From positions 992,277 through 1,056,276 of the forward strand of contig NZ_LR130844.1 of assembly GCF_900626155.1 (NCBI RefSeq): a stretch of DNA of 64,000 bases. The letters run 5' to 3'. The notes beneath the pieces are model-generated. The model searched no databases, had not been told where the DNA came from, and saw only the letters and a program-made list of their open reading frames with translations. Positions 51,906-60,961 of the stretch are shown piece by piece. The stretch comes from Anaerococcus vaginimassiliensis. GTDB taxonomy: Bacteria > Bacillota > Clostridia > Tissierellales > Peptoniphilaceae. Position 1 is the first letter of the stretch; the number at the start of each line of letters is the position of its first letter. A program made the position numbers and the translations under genes.

Positions 51906-54264
51906 ATTTATAGAAACTTATACTGAAAACCTGCAAAGAATAACCCTAAAATCCTTCGACGAAACATCTGATAAGGATAGATACGATGCCCTTTGCGATA
52001 CAATAATGGGACTTATTAACCAAGAGTGGAGAGATTGTAAGAGAAAAACTCGTAACCAAAGAAAGGCTTACTATTTTTCTGCAGAATTTCTAATCGGAAG
52101 ATCTCTAGGTAATAACCTAATTAACCTTGGTATCTACGATGAGGTAAAAGAATTATTAGATGAAGTAGGAATTGACTTTGAAGCTATAGAAAACTACGAG
52201 GATGATGCAGCCTTAGGTAACGGTGGACTTGGTAGACTTGCGGCTTGTTTTATGGACTCAGCAGCAACCCAAGGACTAAACCTTGTTGGCTATGGTGTAA
52301 GATATAGGGAAGGGATCTTCAAACAAAAAATAGAAGACGGCTTCCAAGTAGAAAGGGGAGATAGCTGGATTAAAAATGGTGATGGTTGGTCAATTAGAGT
52401 TGACTCTGATGCCAAAATCGTAAGATTTAGAGACCAACAAGTAAAGGCAGTTCCATTTGATATGCCAGTAGTTGGCTTTGAAAATGGAGTTGTAAATACC
52501 CTTAGACTATGGCAAGCAGAACCATTCGAAGAGTTTGATTTTGGAAAGTTTAACAACTACGAGTACGACCAAGCTGTAAGTGAGAAAAATCGTGCCGAAG
52601 ATATAACAAGAGTCCTATATCCAAACGATATGCAAAGAGCAGGCAAGGTTTTAAGACTTAAACAACAATATTTCTTCTGTTCTGCATCTATCCAAGATAT
52701 GGTAGAAAAATACAAGAAGGACTACCCAGAAGACCTCAAGTTTGAAAACTTTAGCAAATACCATGTTATCCAACTTAACGATACCCACCCAATCATGGCA
52801 ATCCCTGAGCTAATCAGAGTTCTAGTTGATGAAAATGGAATCTTCTTTGATGATGCCCTAGCTATAGCAAAAGAAGTATTTGCCTTTACTAACCATACAG
52901 TCCTCCAAGAGGCCCTAGAAAGATGGGATAGAGACATAGTCCTTGAAGTTAGCCCAAGGAGCCTTGAGATAATTGAAAAGATCAACCAAATATTAGTTAA
53001 AGAATTTAAGCAAAGAGGATACTCAGAAGAGCAAATCGACCCATATAGAATCGAAAGATTTGGTCAAGTCCACATGGCAAATCTCGCTATTTACGTTGGT
53101 TTTTCAGTAAATGGTGTAGCTGCCCTTCACACAGAAATTCTAAAAGACGATACCTTTAGTCATTGGTATAAGGTAAGACCAGAAATATTTAACAACAAGA
53201 CAAATGGTATCACACCTAGAAGATGGCTAGTTTATGCTAATAGAGAACTAACAAGCTTTATTACCCAAAAGCTAGGAACTGACCAATGGAAATACGACCT
53301 ATCCTTGCTAAAAGACCTAGAAAAATATTTAGACGATGAGAAAGTTCTAAACGAGCTATTAAACATCAAACAAATTAAAAAAGATCAACTAGCAAAATAC
53401 ATCCTAGAAAAAGAAGGAATCAAGGTTGACCCAACATCAATATTCGATATTCAAGTAAAAAGAATCCACGAATACAAGAGACAACACCTAAATATCCTTC
53501 ACATAATCTACCTATATCACAAATTAAAGAAAAATCCTGACATGGACTTTACACCAACAACCTTTATCTTCGGTGGAAAGGCAGCGCCAGGCTACTTTAG
53601 AGCAAAAGGTATGATAAAACTTGCAAATGAAGTGGCAAGAGTCGTAAATGGTGATCCTGATGTAAACAAAAAACTAAAGGTAGTATTTGTTGAAAACTAC
53701 AGGGTAACTTACGGTGAGAAGCTATTTCCAGCTGCAGATGTATCTGAGCAAATCTCAACTGCCGGCAAGGAAGCAAGTGGTACAGGTAATATGAAATTCA
53801 TGTTAAACGGTGCCCTTACCCTTGGAACTTTGGATGGAGCAAATATAGAAATATTTGACCATGCTGGCGAAGAAAATAACTACAGATTTGGTGCTACCGT
53901 TGAAGAGCTAAACGAAATCATGGATACCTACAATCCGGTAGAATTTTATTCAAAAGATAGCGATATCAAAGATGTAGTAGATAGCCTTGTAAGTGGAGAG
54001 TTTAAGGATAATAACACCTACATGTTCCTTGATATCTACAATGAACTAATAAATCCACAAAATGGTCAAAGAGGAGATAGCTACTTCCTCCTAAAAGACT
54101 TTAAGTCTTATGCGAAGGCACACGAAAAGATTAACAAGGAATATAGAGATAGATTAGAATGGTCAAGAAAATGCCTTAAAAATATTGCAAATGCAGGATT
54201 CTTCTCATCAGATAGAACAATCCTTGACTATGCAAATGACATTTGGAAGATAGACCAAGAATAG
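51883..54264 (+). CDS. glgP: glycogen/alpha-glucan phosphorylase
   Basis: 793 residues, GT35. Family landmarks: DDAALGNGGLGRLAACFMDS, HLVDLP-equivalent NDTHPIMAIPELIR, NGITPRRWL, and the pyridoxal-phosphate lysine in GTGNMKFMLNGALTLGTLDG. It releases glucose-1-phosphate from alpha-1,4 glucan. Start ATG at 51,883, 7 bases after GGGAGA; an ATG two codons earlier is too close. It pairs with MalQ for storage or imported glucan degradation. No glgB, glgC or glgA in the window. Confidence 0.94.
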   Translation: MDKLRKNKFIETYTENLQRITLKSFDETSDKDRYDALCDTIMGLINQEWRDCKRKTRNQRKAYYFSAEFLIGRSLGNNLINLGIYDEVKELLDEVGIDFEAIENYEDDAALGNGGLGRLAACFMDSAATQGLNLVGYGVRYREGIFKQKIEDGFQVERGDSWIKNGDGWSIRVDSDAKIVRFRDQQVKAVPFDMPVVGFENGVVNTLRLWQAEPFEEFDFGKFNNYEYDQAVSEKNRAEDITRVLYPNDMQRAGKVLRLKQQYFFCSASIQDMVEKYKKDYPEDLKFENFSKYHVIQLNDTHPIMAIPELIRVLVDENGIFFDDALAIAKEVFAFTNHTVLQEALERWDRDIVLEVSPRSLEIIEKINQILVKEFKQRGYSEEQIDPYRIERFGQVHMANLAIYVGFSVNGVAALHTEILKDDTFSHWYKVRPEIFNNKTNGITPRRWLVYANRELTSFITQKLGTDQWKYDLSLLKDLEKYLDDEKVLNELLNIKQIKKDQLAKYILEKEGIKVDPTSIFDIQVKRIHEYKRQHLNILHIIYLYHKLKKNPDMDFTPTTFIFGGKAAPGYFRAKGMIKLANEVARVVNGDPDVNKKLKVVFVENYRVTYGEKLFPAADVSEQISTAGKEASGTGNMKFMLNGALTLGTLDGANIEIFDHAGEENNYRFGATVEELNEIMDTYNPVEFYSKDSDIKDVVDSLVSGEFKDNNTYMFLDIYNELINPQNGQRGDSYFLLKDFKSYAKAHEKINKEYRDRLEWSRKCLKNIANAGFFSSDRTILDYANDIWKIDQE

Positions 54265-54272
54265 GATGAGAA

Positions 54273-55067
54273 ATGGATACACAAAGTATATTAGGTTTAT
54301 TAATACCATTTTTAGGCACAAGCTTGGGAGCAGCTTGTGTCTACGTAATGAGAGATGAACTAAACAACAAAGTACAAAAGGGACTATCTGGTTTTGCAGC
54401 TGGAGTAATGGTTGCGGCAAGCATTTGGTCATTACTTATGCCAGCTATGGATATGGTAGAAGAAAAAATGGGTAGAATGGCTTGGACTCCTGCAGCTGTT
54501 GGTTTTATAGCAGGAATAATATTCTTACTTTTCTTAGACTCAGTCATTCCCCACCAACATATAGATTCAGATTCTCCAGAAGGACCAAAAAATGAAAGTC
54601 TAAGAAAGACAACTATGATGGTTCTTGCAGTGGTAATCCACAATATTCCAGAGGGAATAGCAGTTGGAGTATCCTTTGCTGGAGCAATCTACGGTCATGG
54701 GACTGTAACAATGGCAGGAGCTATGGTTCTTGCTATAGGAATTGCCATCCAAAACTTCCCAGAAGGAGCAATAATTTCCATGCCCCTAAAGGCAGTTGGA
54801 GTAAATAAACACAAGGCATTTATTTATGGAATCCTATCAGGAGCAGTTGAGCCAATAGCAGCAATTGTAACAATCCTCCTATCAGGAATAATGATTCCAA
54901 TCCTTCCTTACCTACTAAGCTTTGCAGCTGGAGCGATGTTCTATGTTGTAGTAGAAGAGCTAATCCCAGAAGCAACAGGAGAAGGAGAAGATCACACAAA
55001 TATAGGAACACTAGGATTTGCAGCAGGCTTTGTAATAATGATGATTCTAGATGTAATGCTAGGATAA
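54273..55067 (+). CDS. ZIP-family metal transporter
   Basis: 264 residues with eight membrane segments. The metal-binding helix pair HNIPEGIAVGVSFAG and IQNFPEGAIISMPL is diagnostic for ZIP permeases; the loop holds the short histidine motif PHQHIDSD. ZIP proteins take up Zn, Fe or Mn; the specificity is not readable. It starts 8 bp after glgP with RBS AGGATGAG, so it may be read from the same transcript, without an obvious functional link. A palindromic element follows. Confidence 0.9.
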   Translation: MDTQSILGLLIPFLGTSLGAACVYVMRDELNNKVQKGLSGFAAGVMVAASIWSLLMPAMDMVEEKMGRMAWTPAAVGFIAGIIFLLFLDSVIPHQHIDSDSPEGPKNESLRKTTMMVLAVVIHNIPEGIAVGVSFAGAIYGHGTVTMAGAMVLAIGIAIQNFPEGAIISMPLKAVGVNKHKAFIYGILSGAVEPIAAIVTILLSGIMIPILPYLLSFAAGAMFYVVVEELIPEATGEGEDHTNIGTLGFAAGFVIMMILDVMLG

Positions 55068-55076
55068 AATATATAA

Positions 55077-55325
55077 GGCACAAGTTAGAGCTTGTGTTAG
55101 AGAGTAGACAAAATCCAAAAACGCTTATCCAACTACAGAAATTTAGAAATTCTAAATCTCATAATACTGTAAATCGCAAACTCGCTAATGCTCAAACAGT
55201 GCGATTTACGGACGTATTATTTCGATTTGAATTTCTTAAAATTTCTTTCGAATGGAACGCTTCCTTTTGGATTTTGTCACTTTGTCAACAGTCTGGCACA
55301 AGCTAAAGCTTGTGTCTTTTTGTTT
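55077..55325. mobile_element. MITE-like palindromic element inserted beside a terminator
   Basis: The core at 55,107-55,278 (172 bp) begins GACAAAATCCAAAA and ends with its exact complement. Inside, GAAATT-rich arms, CATAATAC (55,160) with GTATTAT (55,214) and GTAAATCGCA (55,169) with TGCGATTTAC (55,200) continue the pairing to a central loop near 55,190. It lacks any true gene; a 70-codon open frame through it is a by-product. Flanking it are two versions of one hairpin (GGCACAAG-TTAGA-GCTTGTGT at 55,077 and GGCACAAG-CTAAA-GCTTGTGT at 55,295), as if the element sits between duplicated terminator stems. Non-autonomous mobility is inferred. Confidence 0.6.
55295..55325 (+). terminator. intrinsic terminator after the palindromic element
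   Basis: CACAAGCT-AA-AGCTTGTG forms an 8-bp stem followed by TCTTTTTG. It probably is the original terminator of the ZIP gene. Confidence 0.75.
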
Positions 55326-55359
55326 ACTCAAATATTTGTCGGGTAAGTAGGAGGTTATT

Positions 55360-55518
55360 ATGAAGGATAAATTTATAAACAAGAGAAATGGACTAGCTAT
55401 TGGAGTTGCTCTTGGATATTTTATTGGAAGTTTGATCGGTCAGCCGATTTTTGGTATGCTTTTTGGTCTAGCTCTTGGATCAGGATTGGGTAATTTATCT
55501 GAAAAGAACAATAAGTAG
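55360..55518 (+). CDS. small glycine-zipper membrane protein
   Basis: 52 residues (ATG 5 bases after AGGAGG). After a basic start (MKDKFINKRNG) come two hydrophobic helices with Gly every three or four residues (AIGVALGYFIGSLIG; FGMLFGLALGSGLG), then a charged tail. Too short to assign; a helical hairpin in the membrane is likely. A similar 56-residue protein follows. Confidence 0.65.
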   Translation: MKDKFINKRNGLAIGVALGYFIGSLIGQPIFGMLFGLALGSGLGNLSEKNNK

Positions 55519-55576
55519 CTCATTTTATAATCTTGCCTTTATAGAATCTGCAGTAAAATAAAAATAAGGAGATTAT

Positions 55577-55747
55577 ATGAAGGATAAAAGTCAAGGGAAA
55601 AATATGATTATGGGCATCACTTTTGGCATCATTGTTGGAACCTCTATCGGAGCTAACAAGGGAAATATGGCTCTTTGGCTAGGAGCTTTCCTTGCTATTG
55701 GTATTGGTCTAGGATTTATGCTAGATCTTTATGAAAATAAAAGATAA
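55577..55747 (+). CDS. second small glycine-zipper membrane protein
   Basis: 56 residues, starting MKDKSQGKN, with two hydrophobic glycine-rich helices (IMGITFGIIVGTSIGA; LWLGAFLAIGIGLGFML) and RBS AAGGAG. The same MKDK start, length and helix layout as the preceding gene indicate a diverged tandem duplicate. Function unknown. Confidence 0.65.
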   Translation: MKDKSQGKNMIMGITFGIIVGTSIGANKGNMALWLGAFLAIGIGLGFMLDLYENKR

Positions 55748-55758
55748 CTTTACACTTG

Positions 55759-55786
55759 TAGTCTGAAGATTCAGGCTATTTTTTTT
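55759..55786 (+). terminator. intrinsic terminator of the small-protein pair
   Basis: TAGTCTGAA-GA-TTCAGGCTA (one G-U) followed by eight T, 11 bp after the stop. Confidence 0.8.
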
Positions 55787-55849
55787 ATCTTTTTTTCACA
55801 TTTCCTACCAATAATTTATTAGAATAGTACATTATTATAAGGAGGAAGT

Positions 55850-56662
55850 ATGAGTTTTTTGGAAAATATTATAACATCTTTGATGTTAATTCGTGTGACA
55901 GATATTATTGATATCGCAATTATTGCCTTTGTTATTTATAAACTTTTCTCACTTCTTAGAAATACTAGGGCGGAACAAGTTTTAAAGGGTCTTATTTTTG
56001 TTCTTATTTTTGCATCTGTTGCCGATATTTTAAATCTGAATACTGTATCTTGGGTCATGAACCAATTTCTTACAGTATCCCTCGTTTTTATTATCGTTGT
56101 CTTTCAGCCAGAGCTTCGTTCAGCCCTAGAAAGACTGGGTAGAGGTAGGAGTATTTTTTCATCTGATAAAATCAAAAGAGATGAAAGAAGTGTAGACGAG
56201 ATCGTTTCTGCTATGAGTTCTCTTTCAAGACAAAAGATAGGTGCTTTGGTAGTTCTTGAAAGAGAGGTAGGTCTTTCTGATATTATAGAAAGTGGAACCA
56301 AGCTTGACTCTGAGATTTCTAGTGAACTTTTGATAAATATTTTTATACCAAATACGCCCCTTCATGATGGAGCGGTTATCATTAGGAAAAACACTATAGC
56401 TGCGGCAGCTTGTTATTTGCCCCTATCATCTTCTAACACCATAGCCAAGGAGCTAGGCACAAGACACAGGGCAGCTATAGGAATTTCTGAGAAAAGCGAC
56501 TCGTTAGTTGTTATAGTATCAGAAGAAACTGGAAATATATCAGTTGCAGAAAATGGCAAGATCAACAGATATTTTGATGAGGAAAGTCTAAGGATTAGGC
56601 TAAAAAATGACCTAGTCAATATCGATGAGAAGAAGGGAAATAAAGATGAAAAAGAAAAATGA
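55850..56662 (+). CDS. cdaA: diadenylate cyclase CdaA
   Basis: 270 residues with three N-terminal membrane segments (about 15-33, 38-55, 60-80) and a DAC domain. Catalytic motifs are LHDGAVII (DGA) and GTRHRAAIG (RHR). It condenses two ATP to cyclic di-AMP, the essential regulator of potassium and osmolyte balance in Firmicutes. RBS AAGGAGG. The regulator gene cdaR overlaps its end by 17 bp. GlmM, the usual third partner in this operon, is absent; a CCA-adding enzyme follows instead. Confidence 0.93.
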   Translation: MSFLENIITSLMLIRVTDIIDIAIIAFVIYKLFSLLRNTRAEQVLKGLIFVLIFASVADILNLNTVSWVMNQFLTVSLVFIIVVFQPELRSALERLGRGRSIFSSDKIKRDERSVDEIVSAMSSLSRQKIGALVVLEREVGLSDIIESGTKLDSEISSELLINIFIPNTPLHDGAVIIRKNTIAAAACYLPLSSSNTIAKELGTRHRAAIGISEKSDSLVVIVSEETGNISVAENGKINRYFDEESLRIRLKNDLVNIDEKKGNKDEKEK

Positions 56663-57581
56663 TATAGAGTTAATTATCCTATCAGTTCTTTTGGCAATAG
56701 TGATGTGGGCCTTTGTTGTGACATCTACCAACCCTTCAGTAAATAGAACCTTTAGAAATATTCCAATCCTAGTCCAAAACAAGGATGAGCTTGAAAAGAA
56801 GGGTTATACTATAACAGGACTAGAAGAGCTTACCAATGTCAACCTCAGAGTAGAAGGATCTAGGGATAAAATCGTAAATATCAAGGAAAATGACATACAA
56901 GCAAGTATTGATGTAGAAAATATCCGTGAAGGAATCCAAACTGTTGATGTCAAGGTCGAGACTCCAAGTGGAGTAAGCATCTCAATGATAGATCCACAAG
57001 ATATAAATATAAATGTACAAAAGATTATTGAAAAGAAACTTCCTGTAAATCTTGTCATAAAAGATAGCCTAAAAGACGGCAAATCTGTAGAGGTCAACGA
57101 ACAATCCCTAAAAGAAATTACAGTCAAGGGTCCAGTATCAGAAGTAAATAAGATTGACAGGGTAGAAGTTAACATAAATGATCCAGCTTACCTTGATGGC
57201 AAAATCCACAACCTCGATATCCATGTTTTAGATAAAAATAACAAGGAAGTTTCAAACATAGAAAAGTCAAATTCTGATATCAATATCTCCTTCAAGGTAA
57301 CAGAAACCAAAAGATTTAAGGTAAACCTAAAGACCTATGGTGATGTAGCCGAAGGTTATGAGATAAAATCATACAATATGTCACCAGAAGATGTTGTTCT
57401 AAAGGGAAACGGTCAAGTTTTGGAAAACATAGAAGAGATCGACACTTATCCAGTAAATATTGATAACCTAAAATCAGATAGGCTAGGCGAGATTAGACTT
57501 AAGCTACCAGAAGGTGTGGAGCTTTACGATGGGCAAAATCCAATCAACTACAAAATAATAGTAGACGTAAAAGAAAAATAA
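56646..57581 (+). CDS. cdaR: CdaR, YbbR-domain regulator of CdaA
   Basis: 311 residues: one N-terminal membrane anchor (about 7-26, ELIILSVLLAIVMWAFVVTS) and about three to four YbbR repeats outside (for example INVQKIIEKKLPVNLVIKDS; SEVNKIDRVEVNINDPAY). CdaR binds CdaA through the membrane and tunes cyclic di-AMP output. Start ATG at 56,646 with GAAGGGA upstream; the ATG at 56,625 has no ribosome site. The stop overlaps the start of the next gene (TAATG). Confidence 0.88.
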   Translation: MKKKNDIELIILSVLLAIVMWAFVVTSTNPSVNRTFRNIPILVQNKDELEKKGYTITGLEELTNVNLRVEGSRDKIVNIKENDIQASIDVENIREGIQTVDVKVETPSGVSISMIDPQDININVQKIIEKKLPVNLVIKDSLKDGKSVEVNEQSLKEITVKGPVSEVNKIDRVEVNINDPAYLDGKIHNLDIHVLDKNNKEVSNIEKSNSDINISFKVTETKRFKVNLKTYGDVAEGYEIKSYNMSPEDVVLKGNGQVLENIEEIDTYPVNIDNLKSDRLGEIRLKLPEGVELYDGQNPINYKIIVDVKEK

Positions 57582-58909
57582 TGGATAAGCTAAATACTGA
57601 TATTTCCTATGAAGAAATTATTAAAAGACTAGAGGCTAAGGGATATCCAACATATCCAGTTGGAGGATGTGTAAGAGATAGCATCCTAGGAAGGAAAATA
57701 AAGGACATAGATCTAACAACCCTTGCAAGACCCGATGAGATAAAAGAAGTTTTTTCTAGTGAAAAGCTTATAGATATAGGAAAAAAGTTTGGCACAATAA
57801 AGGTTATATCAAAGGGCGAAGAGTTTGAAATAACAACTTTTAGGTCAGATGGGAAATACCTTGACGGAAGGCATCCTGATGAGATTTCTTTTTCGGATAA
57901 TCTCATAGATGATCTAAAAAGAAGAGATTTTACAATAAATGCTATGGCATATGACAAGGGAAAGATAATAGATCCCTTTTATGGAAGGTGCGATTTAGAA
58001 AAAAAGATTGTTAGAGCTGTTGGAAATCCCTACGATAGAATAGAAGAAGATTACCTAAGAAGCCTTAGGGCAGTTCGTTTTGCCACAAGGTTAGGTTTTG
58101 AAATTGATAAAGATTTAAAAAAAGCAATCAGTGAAAACTCTACAAATATAAATCTCATATCCAAAGAGAGGATTAGAGATGAGATATCAAAGATCTTAAT
58201 AGAAGATAAACCATCAAGAGGGATTAGGCTTTTAGATGAGCTTTGCTTACTGGATAAAATCTTTCCTGAACTTGCAAGAACTAAGGGATTTGACCAACAT
58301 TCTTCCCATCACAACCTAGACGTCTATGAGCATAGCCTAAAGGTTGTTGATAGGACAGAATCTGATCTAGTTACAAGAATAGCTAGCTTATACCATGATG
58401 TTGGCAAGGTCGATACATTTTTCCTAGATGAAAATGGAGAGGGAAGGTTTTTTGGTCACCAAAACCTATCAGAAAAACTTCTAGAGAAAAGACTCAAGGA
58501 CTTGAGATTTCCTAAAAAATTTATAGAAGATGCAAAAAGCTTAGTCAAAAGGCATATGGATTGTTCCAACACCTACACCAAAAAATCCATCAGGAAACTT
58601 CTAAGAAGGATTGGCGAAGCGAATCTAAGAAGGCTTTTTAATTTGCAAAGGGCAGATATCTTGGCAACAGTCCATAGGGATATTTCAAATATTGACCTAG
58701 GAGAGAATATCTTAGAGGAAGTATTAATAGATAATACACCTAAGAAAAGGTCAGATCTTGCTATAAACGGCAATGATTTGATAGCCTTAGGATATCCCCA
58801 AGGAAAGATCATAGGCGATATATTAACTAAGATAGAAGAAGCGATTATAGATGATAAATTAGAAAATAATAGAGAGGATATACTGGCATTTGTTAGCAAG
58901 AGGAGTTAA
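57581..58909 (+). CDS. cca: CCA tRNA nucleotidyltransferase with HD domain
   Basis: 442 residues. Class II nucleotidyltransferase head with GGCVRDSILGRKIKDIDLTT (about 28-47) and RRDFTINAMAYD, the neck region RAVRFATRLGFEID, and an HD domain (LYHDVGKVDTFF; the preceding HSLKVVDRTE). It adds or repairs the 3' CCA of tRNAs; the HD part suggests an additional phosphohydrolase activity as in bifunctional relatives. It overlaps cdaR by one base, so it is read with the cyclic di-AMP genes. Confidence 0.9.
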   Translation: MDKLNTDISYEEIIKRLEAKGYPTYPVGGCVRDSILGRKIKDIDLTTLARPDEIKEVFSSEKLIDIGKKFGTIKVISKGEEFEITTFRSDGKYLDGRHPDEISFSDNLIDDLKRRDFTINAMAYDKGKIIDPFYGRCDLEKKIVRAVGNPYDRIEEDYLRSLRAVRFATRLGFEIDKDLKKAISENSTNINLISKERIRDEISKILIEDKPSRGIRLLDELCLLDKIFPELARTKGFDQHSSHHNLDVYEHSLKVVDRTESDLVTRIASLYHDVGKVDTFFLDENGEGRFFGHQNLSEKLLEKRLKDLRFPKKFIEDAKSLVKRHMDCSNTYTKKSIRKLLRRIGEANLRRLFNLQRADILATVHRDISNIDLGENILEEVLIDNTPKKRSDLAINGNDLIALGYPQGKIIGDILTKIEEAIIDDKLENNREDILAFVSKRS

Positions 58910-58913
58910 ACTC

Positions 58914-58942
58914 TTGATAGCTTAACAAACAAGTAGTATATT
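58914..58942 (+). promoter_or_regulatory. promoter of the tig-clp-lon cluster
   Basis: TTGATA (58,914-58,919) and TATATT (58,937-58,942) are exactly 17 bp apart, 33 bp before the tig start codon. I see no CtsR or CIRCE-type operator near it. Confidence 0.55.
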
Positions 58943-58975
58943 ATTTCAATGAGTAAGAACTACCAGGAGGAAAAA

Positions 58976-60334
58976 ATGACAGAATTAAAATCACATGAAA
59001 ATAATATAGCAAAATTCGAATTCGATGTAAGCTATGATGAATTTAAAAAGGCAACAGACACTGTATATAAAAGAAACAAATCTAGATATAGAGTAGATGG
59101 ATTTAGACCAGGTCACGTTTCTAGAAAAGTTCTTGAAAAAATGTATGGTCCAGAAATCTTCTATGATGAAGCAATCAAGATTGTTTTTCCTAAACCATAC
59201 GAAGCTGCAGTAGAAGAATTAGATCTTGAACCAGTTGACCAACCATCAGTAGACCTTGACGATATCGAAGAAGGAAAAGACATCACTTTCAAGGTAGAAG
59301 TTGAAACAAAACCACACCCAGAACTAGGTAATTATTCAAAACTAATCGTTGAAGAAGTTCCGTCTGAAGTAACAGATGAAGATATTGAAGCTGAACTTAA
59401 AAGACAACAAGATGAGAATGCAAGACTTGCTCCAGTAGAAGAAGGCGAAGCTAAAATGGGCGATACAGTAAATATCGACTTTGATGGCTACCTAGATGGA
59501 GAAAGATTTGAAGGTGGTAAGGCAGAAAATTACGACCTTGAACTTGGATCAAATACATTTATCAAAGGATTTGAAGAACAAGTAGCAGGACATGCTATTG
59601 GTGATAAGTTCGATGTAAATGTAACATTCCCTGAAGATTATCAAGCACAAGAATTTCAAGGAAAAGACGCTAAGTTTGAAGTAGAAATTAATTCTATCAC
59701 AAGAAAAGAACTTCCTGAATTAGATGACGAATTTGCAAAAGATATCTCAGAATTCGATACATTAGATGAACTAAAGGCTGATCTTAAAGAAAAAATCGCT
59801 AAAGAAAAAGAAAATTATGCTAAAAACATGATCCAAAACCAAGCTATCGAAGCTTTAGTTAACAAATCAGAAGTAAGTGCACCAAATGGCATGGTTAACT
59901 CAGAAATTGACTTTGAACTACAAAACCTTGACCAAAGACTACAACAAATGGGTATAACACTTGCTCAATATATCGAAATGACAAAAATGGATATCAACCA
60001 AATCCGTGACCAATATAGAGATCAAGCCGAAGCAAGAGTTAAGGCTAACCTTGTAATTGACGAAGTTGCTCTAAAAGAAGCGATCGAAGTTACAGAAGAA
60101 GAAAAAGAAGCTGAAATCAAAGAAGCAGCAGAAAACTATGGAGTAGAAGACTTAGAGAAATTCAAAGAAATCTTCGCTAAAAACATCTCTGATAAGACAC
60201 TAGAAGAAAATATCAAGAGAAGAAAAGCTGTTGAAATTCTTGTAGCTAACGCTGAAGTTCTTCCACACGAAGAATACCACAAGGCTGTTGGTGAAGATCA
60301 CGACCACGACCATGAGGAAGTCGAAGAAAACTAA
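58976..60334 (+). CDS. tig: trigger factor, ribosome-associated chaperone and prolyl isomerase
   Basis: 452 residues in the three usual parts: ribosome-binding tail domain (about 1-115, with the signature GFRPGHVSRKVLEKMYG, here GHVS where GKAP is common), FKBP-type isomerase (about 150-240: GDTVNIDFDGYLDGERFEGG) and the C-terminal helical chaperone arms. The C-terminus ends in a short His/Asp/Glu-rich tail. Start ATG at 58,976, 5-6 bases after AGGAGG; the ATG at 58,949 has no ribosome site. First gene of the protein-folding and proteolysis cluster. Confidence 0.94.
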   Translation: MTELKSHENNIAKFEFDVSYDEFKKATDTVYKRNKSRYRVDGFRPGHVSRKVLEKMYGPEIFYDEAIKIVFPKPYEAAVEELDLEPVDQPSVDLDDIEEGKDITFKVEVETKPHPELGNYSKLIVEEVPSEVTDEDIEAELKRQQDENARLAPVEEGEAKMGDTVNIDFDGYLDGERFEGGKAENYDLELGSNTFIKGFEEQVAGHAIGDKFDVNVTFPEDYQAQEFQGKDAKFEVEINSITRKELPELDDEFAKDISEFDTLDELKADLKEKIAKEKENYAKNMIQNQAIEALVNKSEVSAPNGMVNSEIDFELQNLDQRLQQMGITLAQYIEMTKMDINQIRDQYRDQAEARVKANLVIDEVALKEAIEVTEEEKEAEIKEAAENYGVEDLEKFKEIFAKNISDKTLEENIKRRKAVEILVANAEVLPHEEYHKAVGEDHDHDHEEVEEN

Positions 60335-60361
60335 GCTCCATATTTTAGATAAGGAGATTAT

Positions 60362-60955
60362 ATGAACGCTAAAAATTATTTAGTACCAACCGTAGTAGAG
60401 CAAACTAATAGAGGCGAGAGAGCCTATGACATATATTCAAGACTTCTAAAGGATAGAATAATCTTTCTATCTGGAGAAGTTCGTGATGAAATCTCGGATA
60501 TAATCATAGCTCAACTATTGTTTCTAGAAAGTGAAGACCCAGATAAGGATATCCAATTTTATATAAACTCTCCAGGTGGAGTTGTGACAAGTGGTCTTGC
60601 CATTTATGACACAATGAATTATATAAAACCAGATGTATCTACAATCTGTATAGGTCAAGCAGCGTCTATGGCGGCAGTTTTACTATCATCAGGAGCTAAG
60701 GGCAAGAGATTTTCTCTACCAAGTTCAAACATCATGATCCACCAACCATCCGGTGGTGCTCAAGGACAAGCAAGTGATATAGTAATCCAAGCTGAACAAA
60801 TAATTAAGATAAAAGAAAGACTAAACAAGATTCTTTCTGATAATACAGGTCAATCCCTAAAGAAGATAGAAAAAGATACAGATAGAGACTTTGCTATGAG
60901 TGCGCAAGAAGCACTAGAGTATGGTCTAATAGATAAAGTAATTGAAAGTAAGTAG
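60362..60955 (+). CDS. clpP: ATP-dependent Clp protease proteolytic subunit
   Basis: 197 residues. Catalytic Ser in [20 protein letters not shown], His in [14 protein letters not shown], and Asp in [19 protein letters not shown]. It forms the 14-subunit proteolytic chamber, here fed by ClpX encoded 6 bp downstream. RBS AAGGAGA. No C-terminal extension. Full length and intact. Confidence 0.96.
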   Translation: MNAKNYLVPTVVEQTNRGERAYDIYSRLLKDRIIFLSGEVRDEISDIIIAQLLFLESEDPDKDIQFYINSPGGVVTSGLAIYDTMNYIKPDVSTICIGQAASMAAVLLSSGAKGKRFSLPSSNIMIHQPSGGAQGQASDIVIQAEQIIKIKERLNKILSDNTGQSLKKIEKDTDRDFAMSAQEALEYGLIDKVIESK

Positions 60956-60961
60956 GAATAA

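Noticed and set aside
55094-55306. 70-codon open frame through the palindromic element
   Set aside because: It has no ribosome site, and it lies entirely within an inverted repeat whose two arms are complementary, so the frame is a by-product of the repeat.
56804-57175. 123-codon open frame on the minus strand
   Set aside because: It is antisense to cdaR, which has clear domain structure and coupling to its neighbours.
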